Counted from the first letter of the stretch, positions 1-7,021 are shown. The stretch: DNA of 18,434 bases from Desulfuromusa sp. (GCA_029934095.1 JAOZMV010000006.1:1-18434); one strand, 5' to 3'. Numbers and translations are program-made. Notes: generated by a model from the letters alone, not told the origin.

Positions 1-1028
1 GGCAGATAGATTCGCATGTCAATTGATGCGATTGAGTTGCTGTTATCTTCATCACCATTGAGATTTTCACCGACGAGGATATCTAAAAAATCAAAGAAAT
101 CGACATCGGGACGGCCATTACCACCAAACATAATTGTGCGAGTAGCTCCAAATTCAAACCAGGGAAGCGGTTTCATATTAACCCGCATCCCGGCAAAGTA
201 AGGCTCAGGGACTGCCCGATCATTTTCCAGCCGACTCCAAAAAACATCAAAGTGAAAGGGGCCTAAATATTTAAAAACCCACGGCAGTAAAATTGGTGAA
301 GGGGTGTTGATGCGGACCATATCAAGAGGTTTAGCATTATTTGTCAATACCAGAGAGCCATTATGCCCCTGCCCCCAACTGAGTGACTGACGGCCAGCAG
401 AGATTTCAAAAGCGCCAAGTTCAACAGCGACACGGGTCGTCAGCCACTTGACATCAAGATCATCCGAGGAGGTGGAAAGGAGCAACGGTTGCCATTCAAA
501 TCCCAGATAGCGACCGATTCGTGCATCCCCCTGCAGCGTCAGCTGGCCATTACTGCCATCTACATAATCGAGTCCAAAATTATTTTTATTCAGCGCAAAC
601 TGCCGGGCATCATTCGATGGATAATGGGAAGGATGGCCATCCTGATAAATATAATCAACCTGAAGCTGGCGCACTGGCTTCAAATAACCGGCCACAGAGG
701 CATCATCTTCCAGTTCGGTGAGACTCACAGCCAGTTCAGTTTCGAGACGCTGTAAAAGTTCCAGCGCAACCGGCGGCACGGCAACATCCTCAATAAGGAG
801 AGCGGCTTCCTGAACCTGACGTGCAGCTTCCAGCCGTGAATAGGGACGCGAACCCGACAGAGAGGAATTGATCAATCCCAAACCGGTAAGCTTGTCAAGA
901 GCCGGGTAAACCCAGCTATCAAGCGGTATAGTAGCTGATACAGCTGAGGCATTACTGGAAAGTGGGGTCCCGAGGGAGAGACAGCATAGAACCGAAACCA
1001 CCAACACAGATCTAAAAATATAAATCAT
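1..1028 (-). CDS. Wzi-family outer-membrane capsule assembly protein (partial, 3' end outside window)
   Basis: Reading the minus strand from the ATG at 1028 gives 342 codons without a stop, running off the window edge. Residues 1 to about 29 form a signal peptide (MIYIFR, hydrophobic core, SNASA). Residues about 30-75 (IPLDSWVYPALDKL, later RPYSRLEAARQ) resemble the SLH-like start seen in Wzi-like proteins of delta-proteobacterial lineages. Further on come alternating beta-barrel-like strands and a stretch typical of the Wzi family (AGRQSLSWGQGHNGSL, then LTNNAKPLDMVRINTP). Wzi is an outer-membrane beta-barrel lectin that helps retain capsule on the cell surface; related proteins occur in exopolysaccharide clusters. 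AAGG lies 9 nt before the start. Family members are usually about 450-550 residues, so roughly a quarter to a third is missing. The family call is fairly firm, but the polysaccharide served is unknown. Confidence 0.75.
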   Translation of the reverse strand, partial: MIYIFRSVLVVSVLCCLSLGTPLSSNASAVSATIPLDSWVYPALDKLTGLGLINSSLSGSRPYSRLEAARQVQEAALLIEDVAVPPVALELLQRLETELAVSLTELEDDASVAGYLKPVRQLQVDYIYQDGHPSHYPSNDARQFALNKNNFGLDYVDGSNGQLTLQGDARIGRYLGFEWQPLLLSTSSDDLDVKWLTTRVAVELGAFEISAGRQSLSWGQGHNGSLVLTNNAKPLDMVRINTPSPILLPWVFKYLGPFHFDVFWSRLENDRAVPEPYFAGMRVNMKPLPWFEFGATRTIMFGGNGRPDVDFFDFLDILVGENLNGDEDNSNSIASIDMRIYL

Positions 1029-1143
1029 TACAGTCAGCCTTCTTAATACGGCAAAGGTGTTTCTAGGTAAGGGGCGTACACCAGGCAGCGACAGGAAAAA
1101 CCGTCAATCCCCCACAGCATCTGATATTCAGTGAATCCGTAGT

Positions 1144-1152
1144 ATTATCACA
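1144..1152 (-). promoter_or_regulatory. Possible extended -10 promoter for the Wzi-like gene
   Basis: The tRNA terminator at 1242-1275 should isolate the Wzi-like gene, so it needs a promoter in 1029-1241. On the minus strand TGTGATAAT (1152-1144) is a good extended -10. A TTGACC at 1178-1173 is 23 nt away, too far to be its normal -35. The rest of 1029-1241 shows no other feature I can support. Confidence 0.25.
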
Positions 1153-1241
1153 GAGCCTCGCCACTTTGACATGGTCAAGGGGAAAGAAACAAGCTTAATT
1201 ACATATGATTTATCACAAATATCTGCAGCGGAAAGTAAAAC

Positions 1242-1275
1242 AAAAAAGCACCTGAACCTGACGGCCCAGATGCTT
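1242..1275 (-). terminator. Rho-independent terminator after tRNA-Gly
   Basis: On the minus strand AAGCATCTG (1275-1267) pairs with CAGGTGCTT (1254-1246). This is nine pairs with one G-T wobble and a 12-nt loop. The second arm runs straight into TTTTTT (arm end plus 1245-1242), then GTTTT. It lies 8 nt past the tRNA 3' end, a classic intrinsic terminator. Confidence 0.85.
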
Positions 1276-1283
1276 GAATTTTA

Positions 1284-1358
<75 letters not shown>

Positions 1359-1388
1359 TCAAATAGCCCGCTGTAACGAGCGGATGTA

Positions 1389-1418
1389 TGTATAACAAAA
1401 CGGTTTGTCGAGTGTCAA
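1389..1418 (-). promoter_or_regulatory. Promoter of tRNA-Gly
   Basis: On the minus strand there is a perfect -35 TTGACA (1418-1413), an 18-nt spacer and a -10 TATACA (1394-1389), preceded by TGT as an extended -10. Transcription would start near 1382, about 24 nt before the mature tRNA. The short leader holds an inverted repeat CCGCT-6-AGCGG (1368-1383). The promoter lies just behind the pgsA stop at 1435. Confidence 0.75.
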
Positions 1419-1434
1419 TAAAAATTTGCCGGAG

Positions 1435-2022
1435 TTATTTGGCAAAAACTTTAAAGAATTTGACAAAATAGTCACCACCCGACCAAACGGTTAAAAAGAG
1501 CGAAATATAGAAGATAAAAATACCGGGGTTATGCAGAGAGGGATGGAGAAATTCATATTGCACCCCGAAAAACCAGTAATATTGGTAATGCAATAATAGC
1601 CCGACAATTGCAATCATCTGGAAAATAGTTTTGTATTTACCAAGCTCACTTGCGTCGATAACAATCCCCTCCGATGAAGCAATCGAACGGATACCGGTGA
1701 CAATAAGATCGCGGGCAAGAATCACAAAAACCGCCCAGGCGGGGACACGACCCAGAGGGATCAACATGACCAAAGCGGCAATAACAATCAATTTATCGGC
1801 CAGCGGATCAAGAAATTTACCGAGAATTGTTACAATCCCCCATTTGCGCGCCAGATAACCATCCAGCCAGTCGGTCATTGAAGCAGCAGTAAAGACAATC
1901 GCTGCCCAGAGACAACTTTGCTTTGATTCAAACAATAATAAAAAGACAATAACCGGGACAGCTGCAATCCGTGACAAAGTCAAAATATTTGGCAGATTCA
2001 ATAATTTTGTCTTATCAGCCAT
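1435..2022 (-). CDS. pgsA: CDP-diacylglycerol--glycerol-3-phosphate 3-phosphatidyltransferase
   Basis: This 195-residue inner-membrane enzyme makes phosphatidylglycerol phosphate from CDP-diacylglycerol and glycerol-3-phosphate, the committed step to phosphatidylglycerol and cardiolipin. The CDP-alcohol phosphatidyltransferase signature is complete: D51, D54-G55, A58-R59, G68, D72 and D76 (DWLDGYLAR, then LGKFLDPLADK). The N-terminus LLNLPNILTLSRI is typical of PgsA, and several hydrophobic segments follow (about 18-31, 38-49, 78-102, 136-150, 168-182). The length fits the family (about 180-200). The ATG at 2022 overlaps the stop of the upstream transglycosylase gene by one base (TGATG), which suggests translational coupling. 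Confidence 0.95.
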   Translation of the reverse strand: MADKTKLLNLPNILTLSRIAAVPVIVFLLLFESKQSCLWAAIVFTAASMTDWLDGYLARKWGIVTILGKFLDPLADKLIVIAALVMLIPLGRVPAWAVFVILARDLIVTGIRSIASSEGIVIDASELGKYKTIFQMIAIVGLLLHYQYYWFFGVQYEFLHPSLHNPGIFIFYISLFLTVWSGGDYFVKFFKVFAK

Positions 2023-2591
2023 CAGAGGATATCCTTTGATCGAGAATAAAAGTTAAAGTACTGTTTGACTCGCCGGACATAATTCTGAGTCTCTTCATAA
2101 GGGGGAATACCACCATATTTACGCACAGCGCCCGGACCGGCATTATAAGCCGCAAGTGCATAATCAAGATTTTGATCAAAAGAATCAAGCATTTTACGCA
2201 AATAAAGTGATCCACCATAGATAGCTTCTGAAGGATCGAAGGGGTTTTTAACCCCAATTTCTTTCGCGGTTTCCGGCATCAACTGCATCAACCCCTGGGC
2301 TCCTTTGGTTGAGACAACCTGGGGGTCAAAATCACTTTCAGCTTTGATGACCGCCTTGATCAGTGACCGATCAAGCTGAAATTTCTGGGCAAAATGGGAA
2401 ATCAGTGTTTCCAGCCGGGAGGGTTCCCCTTCACTGCGGTATAAGCGATACTTATTGGTTGTGGGAACGTTGGTAAAATGGAGCCGCCCCTGCTCATCGA
2501 CATAACGGTAAACTCCGGCTTGACCCGATGTTGGAGTCAACAGCAACACAAACAGGAAGCTGGTTATCAATAAGCGAACAGGAATAAACAT
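2022..2591 (-). CDS. Secreted lytic transglycosylase with DUF4124 and SLT domains
   Basis: From the ATG at 2591 the product has 189 residues: signal peptide (about 1-25, MFIPVR then a hydrophobic core ending SGQA), a short DUF4124-like strand region (GVYRYVDEQGRLHFTNVP, 26-43), then a soluble lytic transglycosylase domain. The catalytic glutamate is E85 in KAESDFDP, followed by the family motifs STKGAQGLMQLMP and ALAAYNAGPGAV. Such enzymes cleave the MurNAc-GlcNAc bond of peptidoglycan in the periplasm, leaving a 1,6-anhydro end. The frame is open up to 2699. An in-frame ATG at 2615 (weak GGA in front) is the main alternative. I prefer 2591 because the only good promoter would start transcripts near that codon. 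The gene is coupled to pgsA. Confidence 0.88.
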   Translation of the reverse strand: MFIPVRLLITSFLFVLLLTPTSGQAGVYRYVDEQGRLHFTNVPTTNKYRLYRSEGEPSRLETLISHFAQKFQLDRSLIKAVIKAESDFDPQVVSTKGAQGLMQLMPETAKEIGVKNPFDPSEAIYGGSLYLRKMLDSFDQNLDYALAAYNAGPGAVRKYGGIPPYEETQNYVRRVKQYFNFYSRSKDIL

Positions 2592-2597
2592 GAGTAT

Positions 2598-2626
2598 TTT
2601 ATAACCTTTAATCATTGATCCGTCAA
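2598..2626 (-). promoter_or_regulatory. Promoter of the transglycosylase-pgsA operon
   Basis: On the minus strand TTGACG (2626-2621) is followed after 17 nt by TATAAA (2603-2598), a near-consensus sigma-70 promoter. The predicted start site is around 2591, which is the ATG itself, so the message may be leaderless or nearly so. Confidence 0.6.
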
Positions 2627-2647
2627 GTAACGTCTGAAATACTTGAC
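2622..2647. repeat. Inverted repeat joining two divergent -35 boxes
   Basis: GTCAAGTA (2622-2629) and TACTTGAC (2640-2647) form a perfect 8-bp inverted repeat with a 10-nt spacer. Each arm contributes the -35 box of one of the two divergent promoters (transglycosylase leftward, nadB rightward). It could be an operator or simply back-to-back -35 elements. Confidence 0.5.
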
Positions 2648-2672
2648 AACAGGTAAAATCGGAACCGATAAT
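2643..2672 (+). promoter_or_regulatory. Promoter of nadB
   Basis: A perfect -35 TTGACA (2643-2648), an 18-nt spacer and GATAAT (2667-2672) precede nadB, with a leader of about 50 nt. An 11-base palindrome, CGATAATATCG, covers the -10 and could be an operator. Confidence 0.65.
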
Positions 2673-2729
2673 ATCGATCAAAAGGAAACTGCTGATCATG
2701 CAAAAAGGTCATGGAATGGATATTACTTT

Positions 2730-4325
2730 ATGCAAGTTACAACAGATTTTTTAATCATTGGTACCGGGATCGCCGGACTCTCCTATGCTTTGAAAGTTGC
2801 GGATCATGGAACTGTCGCGCTGGTAACAAAGCGTGATATCGATATTTCAGCGACCCAGCTGGCACAAGGAGGAATTGCGACAGTTTTTTCAAAAGAAGAT
2901 AGTTTTAGCTCGCATGCCGAAGATACAATGGTTGCTGGTGTCTATCTTTCTAATCCGGAAATCGTCGATCTGGTTGTTCAATCTGGCCCTCAGGCAATCC
3001 ATGATCTGATCGACTGGGGGGTTAAATTCAGTCGAAAATCGAACCATCAGTACGACCTGACCCGTGAAGGTGGTCACAGCCATCGACGTATTCTCCATGC
3101 CAAGGATGCCACCGGGCGTGAAATTGAACGTGCTCTGGTTGAAGCGGCACTCGACCATCCCAATATCACCCTATACCAGCAACATATTGCCGTTGATCTG
3201 ATCACCGAAAATAAAGTTGCACAGACCAGGCTCAAGCAGAATCGCTGTCTTGGTGCTTATGTTTTAGATAAAAAAAACAAGGAAGTGATGACCTTCGGTG
3301 CTGAGTTTACGGTTCTGGCAACTGGAGGAGCGGGTAAGGTTTATTTATTTACCTGCAATCCCGACATTGCAACCGGTGACGGTGTGGCGATCGGTTGGCG
3401 TGCCGGAGCCGATGTTGCCAATATGGAATTTATGCAGTTTCACCCCACCACCCTCTTTCATCCTCACGCTAAATCATTTTTGATTTCAGAAGCAGTGCGT
3501 GGAGAAGGTGGAATTCTGAAGCGCGGGGATGGTTATGCTTTTATGCCCGACTATCATGAGTTGAAAGATCTGGCACCTCGAGATATTGTTGCCAGAGCCA
3601 TCGATAACGAAATGAAAAAATCGGGGGCAGATTGTGTCTTCCTCGATATCACCCACAAAGGTGCCGATTTTATCAAAGAACATTTCCCCATGATCAACGC
3701 AACCTGCCTGAGTTTCGGAATTGACATGACTAAAGAGCCAATCCCGGTGGTTCCGGCAACTCATTATCTCTGTGGTGGCTTATGTGCTGATAAAAATGGC
3801 GAAACCAATATTCACAATCTGTTTGCCATTGGTGAAGTAGCCTGTACCGGGCTCCATGGTGCCAATCGCCTGGCCAGTAACAGTCTTCTTGAAGGGATAG
3901 TCTTTGCTAAAAAAGCTGCCGAAGCTTCTTTATCCCGCCTCGGAGAACAAAATCCAAAAATCCCTTCTGTTCCCTCCTGGGATTGCGGTAATGCAACCGA
4001 CAGCGACGAGGAGGTTATCGTTGCCCATAACTGGGATGAGATCCGCCGCTGCATGTGGAACTATGTCGGCATCGTTCGCTCCGACAAACGTCTCCAGCGG
4101 GCGATGAATCGGATCCTCATGATTCAAAAAGAAATTGATCAATACTACTGGGACTTTCTGCTCACTTCTGACTTGATTGAACTGCGCAATATTACCACGG
4201 TCGCCCGGTTGATTGTTCAAAGTGCCCTGTCGCGCCATGAAAGCCGGGGGTTACATTACACCATTGACTATCCAGATCGGGACGATCAAAATTTTAAACA
4301 TGATAGCGTCATCCCGGGAGCTTGA
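2730..4325 (+). CDS. nadB: L-aspartate oxidase
   Basis: This 531-residue flavoprotein oxidises L-aspartate to iminoaspartate, the first step of de novo NAD synthesis (NadA condenses the product with dihydroxyacetone phosphate to quinolinate). In anaerobes fumarate can serve as electron acceptor. The FAD-binding Rossmann motif GTGIAG lies at 11-16. Family motifs follow: QLAQGGIA, REGGHSHRRILHAKDATG, EFMQFHPT, SEAVRGEGG, the active-site region PVVPATHYLCGGL, and GEVACTGLHGANRLASNSLLEG near the FAD C-terminal half. The C-terminal helical domain is present. The frame opens upstream at 2643, but that codon is inside the promoter. MQVTTDFLIIGTG at 2730 matches the usual start. nadA and nadC are not in this window. 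A chorismate mutase follows after 34 nt, probably on the same transcript. Confidence 0.95.
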   Translation: MQVTTDFLIIGTGIAGLSYALKVADHGTVALVTKRDIDISATQLAQGGIATVFSKEDSFSSHAEDTMVAGVYLSNPEIVDLVVQSGPQAIHDLIDWGVKFSRKSNHQYDLTREGGHSHRRILHAKDATGREIERALVEAALDHPNITLYQQHIAVDLITENKVAQTRLKQNRCLGAYVLDKKNKEVMTFGAEFTVLATGGAGKVYLFTCNPDIATGDGVAIGWRAGADVANMEFMQFHPTTLFHPHAKSFLISEAVRGEGGILKRGDGYAFMPDYHELKDLAPRDIVARAIDNEMKKSGADCVFLDITHKGADFIKEHFPMINATCLSFGIDMTKEPIPVVPATHYLCGGLCADKNGETNIHNLFAIGEVACTGLHGANRLASNSLLEGIVFAKKAAEASLSRLGEQNPKIPSVPSWDCGNATDSDEEVIVAHNWDEIRRCMWNYVGIVRSDKRLQRAMNRILMIQKEIDQYYWDFLLTSDLIELRNITTVARLIVQSALSRHESRGLHYTIDYPDRDDQNFKHDSVIPGA

Positions 4326-4359
4326 TTCTTCGTTCACAATACCAGTAAAGGGAGTTATT

Positions 4360-4635
4360 TTGGATATCGATACAATCCGGAAAAATATTAATCGGCTCGA
4401 CGATGAACTTTTACATATTTTCAACGAACGTGCCGCTCTGGCACTGAAGATTGGTGCACTGAAAAAGGGGCTTGATCTGCCGATTTACGATCCCAGACGA
4501 GAAAAACTGATCTTTGAGAGGATGCAGGGTAAAAATTGTGGTCCTCTGGATAACTCGGCTATTATACGGCTGTTTGAGCGGGTGATTGATGAGAGTCGCA
4601 GTCTGGAACGGACCCACACGAAAGGAAGTCGCTGA
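4360..4635 (+). CDS. aroQ: Stand-alone AroQ-class chorismate mutase, TTG start
   Basis: This 91-residue all-helical enzyme converts chorismate to prephenate, the branch point to phenylalanine and tyrosine. Aligned by eye to the E. coli P-protein mutase domain, the active-site residues are R7 (R11), R24 (R28), K35 (K39), D44 (D48), R47 (R51), E48 (E52) and S79 (S84). The E. coli Gln88 position is E83, as in yeast mutase, where that glutamate is known to act when protonated. The start is set by AAAGGGAG (4347-4354), five nt before TTG at 4360. The frame extends further back into nadB without a ribosome site. There is no prephenate dehydratase or dehydrogenase fusion. The next gene starts 1 nt after its stop, so the two are coupled. 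Confidence 0.85.
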   Translation: MDIDTIRKNINRLDDELLHIFNERAALALKIGALKKGLDLPIYDPRREKLIFERMQGKNCGPLDNSAIIRLFERVIDESRSLERTHTKGSR

Positions 4636-4636
4636 A

Positions 4637-4846
4637 ATGCTTGTGATTATGAAAAGAACGGCAACGGAGGAAAATCTGCAGCAGGTCAAACAATTTCTGG
4701 TTGAGCAGGATTGTGATTTTCATCAATCAACCGGAACTGATCGAATTATTCTCGGAGTTGTTGGCGATACCAGTAATATCAATTGTACGGCACTTAAGAA
4801 AATTTCCGGAGTGCTTGATTTCTACCAGATCCCTGATGACGATTAG
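4637..4846 (+). CDS. Small protein resembling only the ferredoxin-like regulatory domain of DAHP synthase
   Basis: This 69-residue protein is encoded directly behind the chorismate mutase. The mutase stop TGA (4633-4635) is followed by A and then ATG, and AAAGGAAG sits 8 nt ahead. Its sequence (MLVIMKRTATEENLQQV, then TDRIILGVVGD, then GVLDFYQIP) follows the N-terminal domain of the Thermotoga-type 3-deoxy-7-phosphoheptulonate synthase, from the MIVV.K start through the IGVVGD turn to the final strand. In those enzymes this beta-alpha-beta domain binds tyrosine or phenylalanine and gates the active site. Here the protein stops where the catalytic barrel would begin, and no barrel remnant follows before the hairpin at 4850. 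It could regulate a separate DAHP synthase or the adjacent mutase, or be a relic. Family resemblance is by recall; function is unknown. Confidence 0.7.
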   Translation: MLVIMKRTATEENLQQVKQFLVEQDCDFHQSTGTDRIILGVVGDTSNINCTALKKISGVLDFYQIPDDD

Positions 4847-4849
4847 CGA

Positions 4850-4870
4850 CAGGGGGACAAACTCCCCCTG
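4850..4870. terminator. Hairpin between convergent operons
   Basis: CAGGGGG (4850-4856) and CCCCCTG (4864-4870) form a perfect 7-bp GC-rich stem with loop ACAAACT. It lies 3 nt after the small DAHP-synthase-like gene and 20 nt past the pyrE stop on the other strand. A T-rich stretch (TTATTTTT) on the plus strand starts only 11 nt later, so as an intrinsic terminator it is non-canonical. It plausibly serves both directions. Confidence 0.6.
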
Positions 4871-4890
4871 CCATCAAGCTCTTATTTTTC

Positions 4891-5442
4891 TCAGCCAACC
4901 ACCTCAGATTTGGTAAAGACCGTGCGCAGGATCTCCCCTGCCCCTTCAATCGCCTCCCGGGCCCCCTCTTCTCGATCAACCAGAGTGACAATACCAACGA
5001 CCTCTAGCCCCTCTGCCCTGGCCCGTTCGACCGCTTTCATCGAGGAACCTCCGGTTGTGGTTACGTCTTCAACAATTACGACTTTAGACCCCGGCGGTAG
5101 ATTCTTTCGTCCTTCCAACCATTGACCGGTTCCGTGCCCCTTTGGTTCTTTACGGATAATAAAGGCATGCAGATTGACACCTTCCAGCTGTGCGGCAATC
5201 GAAGTTGCGGTCGCAATTGGATCAGCCCCAAGAGTCAACCCACCAACCCCGTCAATGGGCTCACCAAACTGCTTCACTTCTTCCCAGAAAGCCTGACCCA
5301 CCAACAACCCGCCACGAGCGTGTAAGGTTGTCTGTTTACCATCGAAATAAAAATTACTTTTCCGACCAGAAGCCAGAGTCACTTCACGTTCCTCATAGGA
5401 TAAATCACAAATAATTGTCTTTAGTTCTTCTTTAATACTCAT
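4891..5442 (-). CDS. pyrE: Orotate phosphoribosyltransferase
   Basis: This 183-residue cytoplasmic enzyme joins orotate and PRPP to give orotidine monophosphate, the fifth step of pyrimidine synthesis. The PRPP-binding motif VVIVEDVTTTGGSS lies at 121-134 with the acidic pair E125-D126. The flexible catalytic loop RKEPKGHGTGQWLEG (98-112) and SGRKSNFYFDGKQTTL near the N-terminus are typical. AAGGAGAG stands 4 nt ahead of the ATG at 5442. It is the last gene of the purine/pyrimidine operon, 54 nt behind purF; other pyr genes are absent here. Confidence 0.95.
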   Translation of the reverse strand: MSIKEELKTIICDLSYEEREVTLASGRKSNFYFDGKQTTLHARGGLLVGQAFWEEVKQFGEPIDGVGGLTLGADPIATATSIAAQLEGVNLHAFIIRKEPKGHGTGQWLEGRKNLPPGSKVVIVEDVTTTGGSSMKAVERARAEGLEVVGIVTLVDREEGAREAIEGAGEILRTVFTKSEVVG

Positions 5443-5472
5443 TGACTCTCTCCTTGGAATAACTTCAAGTAT

Positions 5473-5490
5473 TCATACTTAACAGTATGA
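5473..5490 (-). other. Small hairpin between purF and pyrE
   Basis: TCATACT and AGTATGA form a perfect 7-bp stem with a 4-nt loop (TAAC), 7 nt past the purF stop and about 25 nt before the pyrE ribosome site. No U-run follows on the minus strand, so it is more likely an mRNA processing or stability element than a terminator. Weak AT-rich stem. Confidence 0.35.
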
Positions 5491-5496
5491 TTTATA

Positions 5497-6909
5497 TCAA
5501 AAAAGCCCTAATTGACTACTATCGGTCAGACGTGGAAACTTGACCGGATAATCGCCGCTGAAACAGGCATCACAAAAATCTAACTTATGATCTCCAAACT
5601 GCTTCAGAGCCGCATGCAATCCATCCAGATTGAGATAATTGAGACTATCTGCAGTCACGTAACGGGTGATTTCCTCGATACTATGAGAAGCGGAGATCAA
5701 CTCCTTGCGCGACGGGGTATCAATGCCGTAGAAACAGGGGTAACTGGTCGGCGGACTGGAAATTCGTAAATGAATTTCTTTGGCACCGGCATTGCGAATC
5801 ATCTTTACGATTTTACGAGCCGTGGTTCCGCGCACAATTGAATCATCAACAACCACAACCCGCTTACCTTCAAGAATATCGCGAACTGGATTGAGTTTTA
5901 TCTTGACCCCAAAATGGCGAATGGCCTGTTGTGGTTCAATGAAGGTTCGACCGACATAATGGTTACGGATCAAACCCAACTCAAATGGCAATCCTGCCTC
6001 TTCAGCATAACCCATTGCCGCCGGCATACCCGAATCGGGTACGGCAATCACCAGATCAGCGTCGACCGGATACTGGCGAGCCAACTGGCGACCAAATTCT
6101 TTCCGCACTGGATAAACCATCCGATTAAAAATACGGCTGTCAGGCCGTGCAAAATAGATATATTCAAAAATACAGGGTGTATTTCTGACCTTCTGCTGCT
6201 GAAATGGAAAGTGCGATTTCATCCCTTTTTTATCTATTACAATCATTTCTCCCGGCTCAATTTCACGGATATATTCAGCTTCTATCAGGTCAAAAGCGCA
6301 TGATTCAGAAGAAACGACAAACGCACCATCCAACTTGCCAAGGCTCAGCGGGCGAAATCCACTTGGATCGCGTACTGCAATCATCCGGGTCTCGGTCAGA
6401 AAAGCCAAACTATAGGCTCCCTTGACCTGTCGCAAAGATTCACAAACCCGCTCAACCAGAGAATCGGATTGGGATCGGGCAATCAAATGGATGATGGTTT
6501 CGGTATCAGCGGTGGTCGAAAAGATGGATCCACTCTTTTCAAGATCATTCCGTAGTTCCAGAGAGTTAACCAGGTTGCCATTATGAGCGACAGCAATACT
6601 GCCGCGTGAATAATCAACCATGATTGGCTGACAATTTTTCATATCATTGCCGCCTGCGGTTGAGTAACGAACATGACCGATTGCAGAACGTCCCGGCAAC
6701 TTTTCAAAAACATCATCCCGTTTAAAAACATCAGCAACTAACCCCATGCCTAAGTGGGCTTTCAGGTGCATGCCGTCTGAGGCAACGATACCGCAACTTT
6801 CCTGACCGCGATGTTGCAGGGCATAAAGACCCAGATAAGTCAGATTGGCAGCTTCGGGGTGGCCAAAAATTCCAAACACACCACATTCATCATGGAATTT
6901 ATCAAACAT
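5497..6909 (-). CDS. purF: Amidophosphoribosyltransferase, iron-sulfur type
   Basis: This enzyme makes 5-phosphoribosylamine from PRPP and glutamine, the committed step of purine synthesis. From the ATG at 6909 it has 470 residues, with the N-terminal glutaminase nucleophile C9 after a short propeptide (MFDKFHDE, then CGVFGIFG). RGQESCGIV and HNGNLVN are glutaminase motifs. The PRPP site is VVVVDDSIVRGTTARK (352-367). Cysteines C246, C392, C446 and C449 match the spacing of the four [4Fe-4S] ligands of the Bacillus enzyme, so an oxygen-labile cluster and propeptide cleavage are expected. A TTG at 6918 in frame would give an 11-residue propeptide. AAGGAG lies 12 nt from the ATG and 3 nt from the TTG, so the start is uncertain. 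Confidence 0.96.
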   Translation of the reverse strand: MFDKFHDECGVFGIFGHPEAANLTYLGLYALQHRGQESCGIVASDGMHLKAHLGMGLVADVFKRDDVFEKLPGRSAIGHVRYSTAGGNDMKNCQPIMVDYSRGSIAVAHNGNLVNSLELRNDLEKSGSIFSTTADTETIIHLIARSQSDSLVERVCESLRQVKGAYSLAFLTETRMIAVRDPSGFRPLSLGKLDGAFVVSSESCAFDLIEAEYIREIEPGEMIVIDKKGMKSHFPFQQQKVRNTPCIFEYIYFARPDSRIFNRMVYPVRKEFGRQLARQYPVDADLVIAVPDSGMPAAMGYAEEAGLPFELGLIRNHYVGRTFIEPQQAIRHFGVKIKLNPVRDILEGKRVVVVDDSIVRGTTARKIVKMIRNAGAKEIHLRISSPPTSYPCFYGIDTPSRKELISASHSIEEITRYVTADSLNYLNLDGLHAALKQFGDHKLDFCDACFSGDYPVKFPRLTDSSQLGLF

Positions 6910-6970
6910 GAATATCAATGACTCCTTAAGTCAGTTAGAACAATTCTTTAAAACTAGTCAGATTACAGTT

Positions 6971-7021
6971 AGTAAAGCCGGGACTGTCCCCAGATTCATC
7001 GGGGGCTGTCCCGCATTTACT
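6971..7021. repeat. REP-like imperfect palindrome between purQ and purF
   Basis: Two arms fold around the loop AGATTCATC: AGTAAA pairs with TTTACT, CGGGAC with GTCCCG, and GTCCCC with GGGGGC (one G-T wobble). The steps are separated by a 2x2 mismatch and a T-T mismatch. The GGGAC-TGTCCCC core resembles REP/BIME palindromes that TnpA_REP (RAYT) transposases mobilise in many proteobacteria. It starts 7 nt past the purQ stop and ends 61 nt before purF. No T-run follows on either strand. It may stabilise mRNA or damp expression of purF-pyrE. Confidence 0.6.
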
